Shown: one piece after another, positions 17,777 to 25,662 of the stretch
Layout: the number at the start of each line of letters is the position of its first letter
Numbering within the stretch: the stretch's first letter is position 1
Assembly: GCF_040207875.1 (NCBI RefSeq)
Contig: NZ_CP157942.1
Location: 992,001 to 1,056,000 of the forward strand
Reading direction: 5' to 3'
Source of the DNA: Wolbachia endosymbiont of Armadillidium arcangelii
GTDB lineage: Bacteria; Pseudomonadota; Alphaproteobacteria; Rickettsiales; Anaplasmataceae
DNA length: 64,000 nt
Made by a program: the position numbers and the translations under genes
Notes under the pieces: model-generated
Seen by the model: only the letters and a program-made list of their open reading frames with translations
What the model was told of the DNA's origin: nothing
Database searches by the model: none

Positions 17777-18974
17777 AAAATTGTTTTATGTATGCTTTAA
17801 AATCCTCTCTTTCCCTTTTATTCAGAGGATGTTCAGAGTAGTAAATTGCTATGTACTCATCACTTCTCTTGAAAAATAAGCCTATCTTTTTGCCTTGAAA
17901 TATTACTTTAATCGACTCTATAAGTGGCACTATGTTTCCTACAAATGGCTTTAAAACATGCAATTCCGGTGCAATAGGATCATATGGAGCGACAGTCAAA
18001 GTGATATTAGTATAGCTGTAATTGAAACGATTTGACTGAAACTTTAACTCAAAAACACGAATATTTGAATCAGATTCATTAATACAAGTTTCTATAAATT
18101 TATGCACCTGTTCCGCGAAGTTTTTATCCTGCACATCTACAAAAATACATTCGCAGCCAAAGTAACAACTTGCAATGCTATTTGCTATTTCTATAGCTTG
18201 ATCAATATTTCTAGCACCAAGATCTACCTGAGTGCCATTTAGTAGAAAATCCAAAATCATCCACTCTGCCTTATGGCCATGAATAACTTTGTTTGAATTT
18301 AACAACAAATCTATATCGCTAGCTTTGCGTATTAACACATATAAACGATTCTGATGATAGAAGAAACCTTGTAGTTGATTCTCGAAACTGTCATTTCTCT
18401 TAATGTTATCTTCTTTCAGTATTTGTTGTATGATTTCCTCTGAGATAAAGTCCTTAAATGGAGTACTTGGTCGTCTTGGTATTTTTTGTAAGGCAAAAGA
18501 CATGAAACTCTTTCTTTGTATTTTTTCAAAGTGATAGACAGACTTTAAAAGATTGTAATCTGCATGAAACAGTAGAAACAGCAAAGACTTTTTATCATAT
18601 TTATTATTATTTTTTACAAGGTAGGATTTCATGAGTTCCGTAGTTAATGCAGATCTTGCAATTTCACTGACAGTAACTTCTAGTTTTGCACGGTCAAAAC
18701 AGGTAATCAAGTAGTAAGTAACGAGAGAATCGGAATAATTAGCAATCACTTTACGTTTGTATTGTACAGATGTATTATCGTAACTTTCATCATCAAAGAG
18801 TTGAGCATTTAATTTATCTTTAAAGGAGTTTTGAAAAATAATATTTAATTGCTTACCAGAAAGTGAATCTATCCAAGACTGACGTATTTTTGTATTGTGA
18901 AAACGATCAAGCAAATGGTTAACAGGGACTTCTAAATCATCTTCCCAAAATTTACGATTTGGATAAATGTTCAT
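17742..18974 (-). CDS. Unknown 410-residue protein (first gene of cassette)
   Basis: An intact protein beginning MNIYPNRKFWEDDLEVP, with no recognised domain. The N-terminal 200 residues are mainly helical. The C-terminal half has repeated hydrophobic strands (ASCYFGCECIFVDVQD, YTNITLTVAPYDPIAPELHV, IGLFFKRSDEYIAIYYSE), which could be a nuclease-like or sensor fold, but no catalytic set is clear. No membrane segment or signal peptide is seen. It is divergent from the RuvC-like gene at 19192, and the gap holds the 40-bp element directed the other way. With its overlapping partner it forms a self-contained two-gene insert within the prophage. Confidence 0.7.
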   Translation of the reverse strand: MNIYPNRKFWEDDLEVPVNHLLDRFHNTKIRQSWIDSLSGKQLNIIFQNSFKDKLNAQLFDDESYDNTSVQYKRKVIANYSDSLVTYYLITCFDRAKLEVTVSEIARSALTTELMKSYLVKNNNKYDKKSLLFLLFHADYNLLKSVYHFEKIQRKSFMSFALQKIPRRPSTPFKDFISEEIIQQILKEDNIKRNDSFENQLQGFFYHQNRLYVLIRKASDIDLLLNSNKVIHGHKAEWMILDFLLNGTQVDLGARNIDQAIEIANSIASCYFGCECIFVDVQDKNFAEQVHKFIETCINESDSNIRVFELKFQSNRFNYSYTNITLTVAPYDPIAPELHVLKPFVGNIVPLIESIKVIFQGKKIGLFFKRSDEYIAIYYSEHPLNKREREDFKAYIKQFYGLTILPRANL

Positions 18975-19121
18975 AAGAAACTAACCACACCACAATAACA
19001 TAATAGACTATTTAAATAGTTAAGATAGAAATCTGAAAGTCTTGACCAATAATTATGCAAGGGCTGTTTACTGATTTTTAACCAAGTTTTTTCTAAAAAG
19101 TTTGCTTAAGAAGAAGATTTT

Positions 19122-19161
19122 TTGGACAAAAATTTTTCAAATCCTGAATATATATTATATA
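19122..19161 (+). promoter_or_regulatory. 40-bp promoter-like element, copy 2 (nuclease/packaging operon)
   Basis: Begins TTGGACAAAAATTTTTC and ends TCCTGAATATATATTATATA, 30 bases before the ATG of the RuvC-like gene. It is 39/40 identical to copy 1, which faces the opposite operon 9.4 kb away. Conservation in a non-coding, otherwise drifting region suggests selection. Copies 1 and 2 also share four extra T before TTGGAC. Confidence 0.75.
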
Positions 19162-19191
19162 GCACTCTAGCAAAACAAATTCTGAATATAA

Positions 19192-19647
19192 ATGTCAACC
19201 CTAACACTGGACCTTGGCAAACAAACAGGCTGGGCAATTCTAACCAATGGAGTAATTGAAAGTGGAAGCAAAAGTTTTCATGGTAGCCGTTTTAGCGGAG
19301 GTGGCATGTGCTTCTTGAATTTTCGTAATTGGCTCAATTCTTTGAAAGACATTTCTGCAGTGTATTTTGAGGAAGTGAGAAGACATCTAGGAACTGATGC
19401 AGCGCATTGCTATGGCGGTTTTCTCGCAGTTCTGTCTGCTTGGTGTGAAGAGAACAATATTCCCTACCAAGGTGTTAATGTTAAAACTATCAAACGCTTT
19501 ATAGCAGGCAAAGGCAATGCAAGTAAGAGTGAAGTTATTGAAGTGATACGTGAAAAAAGTTTTTCACCTCGAGATGATAATGAGGCGGATGCTTTGGCAT
19601 TAATGTTCTATGTTAGTAAAGATATTAATAAGACGAAAAATCCATAA
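19192..19647 (+). CDS. RuvC-like phage Holliday-junction nuclease
   Basis: A 151-residue RNase H-fold nuclease that would resolve branched phage DNA before packaging. The first strand carries DLGKQTGWAI with the catalytic Asp near residue 7. A second acidic motif is VYFEEVRRH, and the C-terminal DDNEADALALMFY supplies the last acidic pair. FIAGKGNASKSEV matches the Lys-rich loop of RuvC-type proteins. The length is shorter than host RuvC, as usual for phage enzymes. It is the first gene after the 40-bp element and is followed by a DNA methyltransferase. Confidence 0.85.
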   Translation: MSTLTLDLGKQTGWAILTNGVIESGSKSFHGSRFSGGGMCFLNFRNWLNSLKDISAVYFEEVRRHLGTDAAHCYGGFLAVLSAWCEENNIPYQGVNVKTIKRFIAGKGNASKSEVIEVIREKSFSPRDDNEADALALMFYVSKDINKTKNP

Positions 19648-19756
19648 AAAGTGGGTCCTTTCGGCCATACTGGCGGGTTTGGTGGGTCAGACCCCAGACC
19701 TTCTTTAGCGTCAGACATATTTTAAATATTAACTTTTTAATTAGTATAGCAATTAT

Positions 19757-20866
19757 ATGAATTTAGCAATCCACTACTATCCTGTTGAAAACCTAGTTGA
19801 ATATGATCGTAATCCACGTAAAAATGACAATGTGGTCAACAGAATGTGTGCTTCTATTCGAGAATTTGGCTTTCGTATTCCAATAGTTGCAAAAAGCGAT
19901 GGCACTGTGGTTGATGGTCATTTAAGACTTAAAGCAGCAAGAAAACTTGGTATGGAGAGTATTCCAGTGGTTTTAAGTGATAATTTAAACGAACCACAAA
20001 CTAAAGCTTTTCGATTACTGGCAAATCAATCAGCTAATTGGGCAAAGTGGGATGATGAGCTTTTGAAAGTAGAAATTCAAGAGTTAGAAGATTTACAGTT
20101 TGATCTTAAAATGACAGGATTTGAATTAGAAAAAGTTCAACATTTCCTTGATGATTTAGATAGTGAAAAAGAAGATCTTTCTGACTTAGCTATTGATGAC
20201 AAAAAAGTAACAAAACCAGGTGATCTTTGGATTTTAGGTGATCATCGAATCTATTGTGGTGATAGCTCTGTAGTTGAATCATATAAAGCGCTGTTAGATG
20301 ATAAAATGGCAGATATTACTGTGTGTGATCCTCCATATAATGTTGATTATGGTAGCAGTCAGGAGAGAGAAGATAAAAAAATATTAAATGATAATCAAGG
20401 TGAAAAGTACGAACTTTTTCTCTACGACATCTGTTCCAATATTTTAGCATATACGAAGGGAGCAATTTACATCTGCATATCATCATCAGAGTTTTCAACG
20501 TTGCAAAAAGCATTTGAGGAGGCAGGAGGAAAATGGTCAACATTTATCATTTGGGCAAAGAATCACTTTACGCTAGGCAGATCAGATTATCAAAGACAAT
20601 ACGAAGCAATGCTCTACGGTTGGAAAAGCGGTAATAAACGTGAGTGGCATGGCGGTAGAAATCAAAGCGATCTGTGGTTTTATGATAAGCCAACACACAA
20701 TACACTACATCCAATGATGAAGCCAGTAGAGCTAATGGAGAGAGCAATAGTAAACAGCAGCAGACCAGGAGACATAGTACTTGATCCATTTAGCGGTTCT
20801 GGAAGTACACTGATTGCATGTGAGAGAACAGAAAGAATTTGCAGGACAATAGAGCTAAATTTGTAG
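19757..20866 (+). CDS. ParB-domain/DNA methyltransferase fusion with a truncated C-terminus
   Basis: 369 residues. The N-terminal ParB/Srx-like domain has VVDGHLRLKAARKLG at about residues 52-67. The C-terminal amino-methyltransferase domain has the catalytic DPPY (ADITVCDPPYNVDYG) and the SAM-binding motif DPFSGSGSTLIA near 345. Such fusions usually methylate adenine, with motif order DPPY then FxGxG (beta class). The frame ends IELNL where relatives read IELNP-K-FVDVTIKRW. FVDVTIKRW is present a frame away (20860-20964), consistent with a deletion of about 7 bp between AAAT repeats. The catalytic motifs are kept, so activity is uncertain. No restriction partner is present. Confidence 0.85.
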   Translation: MNLAIHYYPVENLVEYDRNPRKNDNVVNRMCASIREFGFRIPIVAKSDGTVVDGHLRLKAARKLGMESIPVVLSDNLNEPQTKAFRLLANQSANWAKWDDELLKVEIQELEDLQFDLKMTGFELEKVQHFLDDLDSEKEDLSDLAIDDKKVTKPGDLWILGDHRIYCGDSSVVESYKALLDDKMADITVCDPPYNVDYGSSQEREDKKILNDNQGEKYELFLYDICSNILAYTKGAIYICISSSEFSTLQKAFEEAGGKWSTFIIWAKNHFTLGRSDYQRQYEAMLYGWKSGNKREWHGGRNQSDLWFYDKPTHNTLHPMMKPVELMERAIVNSSRPGDIVLDPFSGSGSTLIACERTERICRTIELNL

Positions 20867-20992
20867 ATGTAACCATAAAACGTTGGCAAATATATACCGG
20901 AAGAGATGCCCTTTTAGCCAGTACTGGTAAAACTTTTGCGGAAATTCAAGAAGAAAATTCGTAAAAAGGAGCAAAAAGAGAGGAGGAAAAGA

Positions 20993-21472
20993 GTGGAAAA
21001 AATCACGCAGACGGAATGGGCAAGAGAGATAGGAGTATCAAAGCAATATGTCTGTTATTTAGTAAAAAAAGGAATAGTTAAGTTGGAGGATGGTTTGATC
21101 GACCGAGAACAAGCAAATGAAGCGGTAGCAGCAACAAGAGATCCAAGTCAGCCACTGAGGAGGAAAAATCCAGAAAACGAAAATACAAGTAACCTTTCCA
21201 CAATGTTGCTTAAAACTCGAATAAAAAATGAAATGGAACGAGGTAAACTACTTGAGGCGAAAGCTAAGGCTGAGATAGGAGAACTTGTAGCAGTAGAGGA
21301 AGTAAAGCGCGATGCATTTAACGTAGCAAGAGTTGTCCGTAATAATTTGCTTAATATTCCAAATAGAGTTTCAGCGCTACTTGCATCACTGAGTGACACT
21401 AAAAAGATTCATATGGCGCTAACTGAAGAGATTACAAACTCACTTGAAGAATTATCTAACGCTAAATTTTAA
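20993..21472 (+). CDS. Terminase small subunit (Nu1-like, DNA-packaging)
   Basis: A 159-residue protein from a GTG at 20993. AGGAGG six bases upstream decides this start over the TTG at 20936, which would add a Lys/Arg-only leader. A helix-turn-helix (TQTEWAREIGVSKQYVCYLVKKG) is followed by a long helix (TRIKNEMERGKLLEAKAKAEIG), the layout of Nu1-like small terminases that recognise pac/cos DNA and hand it to the large subunit. It precedes, with an ankyrin gene between, the broken large terminase. Confidence 0.8.
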   Translation: MEKITQTEWAREIGVSKQYVCYLVKKGIVKLEDGLIDREQANEAVAATRDPSQPLRRKNPENENTSNLSTMLLKTRIKNEMERGKLLEAKAKAEIGELVAVEEVKRDAFNVARVVRNNLLNIPNRVSALLASLSDTKKIHMALTEEITNSLEELSNAKF

Positions 21473-21474
21473 TA

Positions 21475-22947
21475 ATGTCTGCTTTAGAATTAATAAAATG
21501 CCTCATCAATCAACCTGGAGTGGATGTTAATGTCAGAGGATCAAACGGAAAGACACCGCTGCATTATGCAGTAGAAATTAACGAGCTTAGTATGGTTGCG
21601 CTCTTACTGAACAGGAAAAATATTAATCCACTGATCACTGATGATGATGGTAAAAGTGCCCTGGATTGTGCAAGAGAAGAAATATTACAAGCGCTAATTA
21701 ATAACAAATACGGATCAGAGGAAGATAGCTTACTTCACTTAGCTGCGATGTTGAATGAAGCAAATGCTGTAAGGTTTTTACTCAACAAAGGGGTTAATGT
21801 TAATGAACAGAATGCTTTACTACACACACCATTACACTTAGCGGCAGGAGCTGGACATGAAGAAATAGTAGAGATTTTAATTAGAGAAGGAAATGCGGAC
21901 AAAGATGTTCTTGACACAAGAAACCATGCAGCAATTCATTATGCAGTAAATAACAAGAAGCTAGAAGTAGTAAAATTGCTTTCAAATCTTGGTGCAAATG
22001 TCAATGTAGCTGGTAGTGGCAGAAATGCAATGAAATTGTCTTCTTTGCACGTAGCTATAAGTAGTAGTAATTACGACGAAAGAGACTTATGTTTAGATAT
22101 TGTAAGATGCTTAATAAATGCTCCTAATGCTGGGGTCAATTTACAAGATTATGAAAATAAAACACCACTACATTATGCTGAAAGACTTAAAACAGTAGAA
22201 GTATTACTAACGCGAGAAGATATAGACCCTTTGATTAAAGACGATAATGGCAAGACACCATTTTGTTGTGCAAAAGAAGCAAATAGATTAGATATAGTAA
22301 AGATTTTAGTAAGTAATAGATATGGAACTGATAAAAACAGTTTGCTTCATTTAGCTGCCAGAAAAGGATATGCAGATCTAATAGACAGTATTCTAGGTGA
22401 AGGAGTTGAAATAGATGTTGTAGATGAGAGTGGAAAAACGGGAATTTATGTTGCTGCAAAGCAAGGTCACTTTAGCGTAGTAAAGTTGTTGCTAAAGAGA
22501 GGAGCAGATGCCACGGATGTTTTTCAGTATGCAATAATAACGAACAACGCAAAATTAATAAAACTACTGAGTAAAGAGAAGGAAATAGTGTTATTTGGAA
22601 GACAGAAGAACTTTCCAACATTTCACGTTCTGAGTAATAAATATTTGGAAGAAAGGAAAATAGCAGATAAAAAAATAAAGAAATATAATAGTATCATCTG
22701 TATTTCTATAACAGTATGCGCAATAGCGATAGTGGGAATTTACCCTAACATTATAGCTGCGGTAATGGTGGGAATAGTTGCGCTCATAGCTGCAATAACA
22801 ATGAGTAATTTAACTCAGAAGTACATGGAAGAAGCACTTGAAAAGAAAATGTTTACTGAACTCGAAAGTGAGAAAACAAGTGAGTGCAGTTCTGTTTTTA
22901 GTGATGTGGAAATATCATCTAATGATAATGAAGAGCTAGCGATATGA
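21475..22947 (+). CDS. Ankyrin-repeat protein with C-terminal transmembrane segments, inside the packaging operon
   Basis: A 490-residue protein with about ten ankyrin repeats (for example TPLHYAVEINELSMVALLL, TPLHLAAGAGHEEIVEILI, SSLHVAIS..) over residues 1-370. Two hydrophobic segments at about 420-460 (IICISITVCAIAIVGI and IIAAVMVGIVALIAAIT) and an acidic Ser-rich tail follow. Such proteins are candidates for host-interacting effectors. The ATG lies two bases after the small terminase stop, and its stop overlaps the large terminase start (ATGATA), so it is embedded in the packaging transcript. It is intact even though the terminase beside it is broken. Confidence 0.9.
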   Translation: MSALELIKCLINQPGVDVNVRGSNGKTPLHYAVEINELSMVALLLNRKNINPLITDDDGKSALDCAREEILQALINNKYGSEEDSLLHLAAMLNEANAVRFLLNKGVNVNEQNALLHTPLHLAAGAGHEEIVEILIREGNADKDVLDTRNHAAIHYAVNNKKLEVVKLLSNLGANVNVAGSGRNAMKLSSLHVAISSSNYDERDLCLDIVRCLINAPNAGVNLQDYENKTPLHYAERLKTVEVLLTREDIDPLIKDDNGKTPFCCAKEANRLDIVKILVSNRYGTDKNSLLHLAARKGYADLIDSILGEGVEIDVVDESGKTGIYVAAKQGHFSVVKLLLKRGADATDVFQYAIITNNAKLIKLLSKEKEIVLFGRQKNFPTFHVLSNKYLEERKIADKKIKKYNSIICISITVCAIAIVGIYPNIIAAVMVGIVALIAAITMSNLTQKYMEEALEKKMFTELESEKTSECSSVFSDVEISSNDNEELAI

Positions 22948-24747
22948 TATACGCCACATCTTTTTCTGAAGGTTTAAGACCAGATTCGTCGCTTAAAGTA
23001 TCAGAGTGGGCAAATGAATATCGAGTTTTAGCGCCAACTGCAGCATCAGAGCCAGGTAAATGGAGAACAGAGAGAACGCCATATCTTAAAGAAATCATGA
23101 TCTCCATCCTCGCCAGCAGAAAAAGTAGTATTCATGAAAGGAGCGCAGATTGGAGGAACAGAAGCAGGAAATAATTGGATAGGCTATATCATAGATCAAA
23201 CACCAGGTCCAATGTTAGTTGTGCAGCCAACAGTTGAAATGGGAAAACGTTGGTCAAAGGGAAGATTTGCACCACTGATTGAAAGTACACCATGTTTAAA
23301 AAGTAAAGTAAAAGACCCAAGGTCAAGAGACTCAGGCAATACTGTACAAAGTAAGGAATTTCCAGGTGGAATAGTAGTAATAACTGGAGCAAATAGCAGT
23401 GTGGGACTTCGCTCTATGCCAGTAAAGTATCTCTTTCTTGATGAGATAGATGCATATCCAGGAGATTCAGGAGGAGAAGGAGATCCAGTACTACTCAGTA
23501 TTGCACGAACTAATACATTTGCACGGCGAAAGATTTTTTTAGTATCAACACCAACGATTCATGGAATAAGCAGAATTGAGAAAGAATTTGAAGCAACAGA
23601 TAAGAGATATTTTTTTGTACCATGTCCGCATTGTAATTACTATCAAGTTCTAAAGTGGTCACAAATAAAATGGGAAGATAAAAATCCAAATACAGCACAC
23701 TATATATGTATAGAATGTGGTAAAAAGATAGAAAATCATCAAAAAACAGAGATGCTTGAGCGTGGAGAATGGAGGCCTACTAATAGAGTAAAAGGTGAGA
23801 AAAAAGGATTTCATCTTTCAAGTCCAGTTGGCTGGTATAGTTGGACTCAAGCAGTAGAATGCATGCAAAAGAAAGTGAACAATTACTAAAAGTTTGGATA
23901 AATACCACACTTGGAGAAACCTGGGTAGATAAAGGAGAAGTACCAGACTGGAAGCAATTATTTAACAGGAGAGAATTTTTTCAGATTGGCACAGTACCAA
24001 AAGGCGAAGTAATCCTCACAGCAGGAGTAGGTGTCCAAAAAGATCGTCTAGAGGTGGAAGTTGTAGCATGGGGAAAAAGTCGTGAAAGTTGGTCAATAGA
24101 CTACCGAGTATTTGAAGGAGATACAGGAGGTGGAGAAGTATGGGGAAAACTCTCTGAGCTCTTAAATCATCATTTTATCGGTAAAAATGGGCTTGAATAC
24201 ATGATAAGCATGATGGCAGTAGATGCAGGGTATGCAACACAGGAAGTTTACAATTGGGTAAGAGGTCATCAAGGCTCTGGAAGAGTAATGGCAGTGAAAG
24301 GTGTAAATAAAGCCCTAGTGCCACTTAGCAGCCCAAGTAGAGTAAGTTGGAGGGCAAAAGCTGAAAAGAGGAATAAAGCTCTGGCCAGTAGGAGTATCGA
24401 TATTAAAGTCAGAGCTTTTTCAATTACTTAATGTTTTAAAAGAAGGTGAAGAAGCTCCAGCAGGATATTGTCACTTTCCGGAGTATGCACCTGAATATTT
24501 TAAACAGCTAACAGCAGAGCAATTAGTCAGCAAGGTAGTAAAAGGATACACTAAACAAGAGTGGCAAAAGGTAAGAGAAAGAAATGAAGTACTGGATTGC
24601 CGAATTTATGCGAGAGCAGCATCTATTGCACTTGGAATTGATCGTTGGCCAGAGAGTAAATGGAATAGTTTGAGTGGAAAAATGGAAAGCAAAAAGCCCA
24701 AAAAATTAAGACAGAGTAAATGGCTTGGTAATCAAAATGTACAGTGA
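22944..24747 (+). pseudogene. Terminase large subunit (GpA family), three frameshifts
   Basis: The packaging motor and nuclease of the phage. Pieces run in order through different frames: MIYATSFSEGLRP ... KEIMISI; then FMKGAQIGGTEAGNNWIGYI (Walker A region), FLDEIDAYPGDSGG (Walker B DEID) and a CPHC ... CIEC zinc motif; then KESEQLLKVWINTTLGETW ... MAVDAGYATQEVYNW; then LKRGIKLWPVGVSILKSE to a TGA at 24745-24747. The frame changes lie near 23112 (a lost TC in a TCTC repeat), about 23862 and about 24354. No single product could carry both ATPase and nuclease domains. Confidence 0.9.
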
Positions 24748-24961
24748 AGAGTATTTAACTCAAGTTGAGAAAGCAATTCAAAAACTGCAAAGCGGAGAGC
24801 GAGTAGTATCAATTGCATATGGTGACCATGTGGTGAGATATGCTGAAGTTCAGATAAATGATTTGCTCAGCCTCAGACAACGCATCAAAGGTGAACTAAA
24901 GATTGCTGGAATGAAGCCTAAACGAAAGATTATTTTTGCAACAAATAAAGGAGTTATATGA
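24737..24961 (+). CDS. Head-tail joining protein gpW-like
   Basis: A 74-residue protein beginning MYSEEYLTQVEKAIQKLQSG. The following GERVVSIAYGDHVVRYAEV and DLLSLRQRIKGEL strand-helix pattern is that of lambda gpW, which seals the filled head and joins it to the tail. The inner ATG at 24737 is used, since the frame from 24725 has no ribosome site and overlaps the terminase end. The stop overlaps the lysozyme start as ATGA. Confidence 0.8.
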   Translation: MYSEEYLTQVEKAIQKLQSGERVVSIAYGDHVVRYAEVQINDLLSLRQRIKGELKIAGMKPKRKIIFATNKGVI

Positions 24962-25662
24962 GGGAAAATTTTCTGAGAAAAGTTGTAAAAGAGGAATATT
25001 CTGAATTTTTAGAGCAATTAAAAACTTTCATAAAACTATGGGACAATAGAGAGAGTTCAGTAAATGGAATAATAGATTTGTCACATTGGCAAGAAAATGT
25101 GGATTTTGAGTTAGCTAAAGAGAGTGGTATAGTTGGAGTAATTCATAAGGCAACGCAAGGAACAGAGTACATAGATTCAAAATACAAAGAAAGAAGAAAA
25201 GAAGCTGAAGACTTGGGTCTATTATGGGGTTCATATCATTTCGGTGTAGGGGAAGATGGAAAGGATCAAGCAAATCACTTTTTGAATACAGTGGGTAAAG
25301 CTAAAAATACAATTGTTGCTCTTGATATTGAAGAGAACGAAAGTGGAAAAAATATAGAACCAAGACAAGCAGAAGATTTTATTAAAAAAGTTCAAGAAGA
25401 AACAGGGCGTTCACCTTTAGTGTATGGAGGTGCTAATTTTTTGAAAGATTTTGCCACACCAATTTTGACTAAATGTTCATTATGGATAGCAAGATATGGA
25501 GATCAACCTGTTTTACCGCAAGGCTGGAATAAGTGGATTTTATGGCAATACACCGACGGTAAAAATGGTCCAGAGCCACATGAAGTAAGTGGAATCGGAA
25601 AATGTGACAGAAATAAATTTAACGGCACATTAAAAGAATTAAGAGAATTTTGGTTAGTATGA
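24958..25662 (+). CDS. GH25-family phage lysozyme (muramidase)
   Basis: A 234-residue enzyme that cleaves MurNAc-GlcNAc bonds in peptidoglycan. The GH25 signatures are GIIDLSHWQENVDF (catalytic Asp of DxSHWQ) at about residue 38, VIHKATQGT, LLWGSYHFGVG and IVALDIEENES (DxE pair), ending in ILWQYTDG. There is no signal peptide or transmembrane segment, so release may need a holin not seen here. It lies between gpW and the portal, overlapping both by 4 nt, so it is expressed with head genes. Wolbachia makes little or no peptidoglycan, which makes an intact copy notable. Confidence 0.9.
   Translation: MRENFLRKVVKEEYSEFLEQLKTFIKLWDNRESSVNGIIDLSHWQENVDFELAKESGIVGVIHKATQGTEYIDSKYKERRKEAEDLGLLWGSYHFGVGEDGKDQANHFLNTVGKAKNTIVALDIEENESGKNIEPRQAEDFIKKVQEETGRSPLVYGGANFLKDFATPILTKCSLWIARYGDQPVLPQGWNKWILWQYTDGKNGPEPHEVSGIGKCDRNKFNGTLKELREFWLV

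Noticed and set aside
19648..19756. GC-richer spacer with GGGTC/GACCC after the RuvC-like gene as a terminator
   Set aside because: The pairing has almost no loop and no U-tract, and the downstream methyltransferase is probably in the same operon.
20936..20992. Longer N-terminus for the small terminase
   Set aside because: It is Lys/Arg-only, starts with TTG, and overlaps the broken methyltransferase tail; the AGGAGG favours the GTG at 20993.
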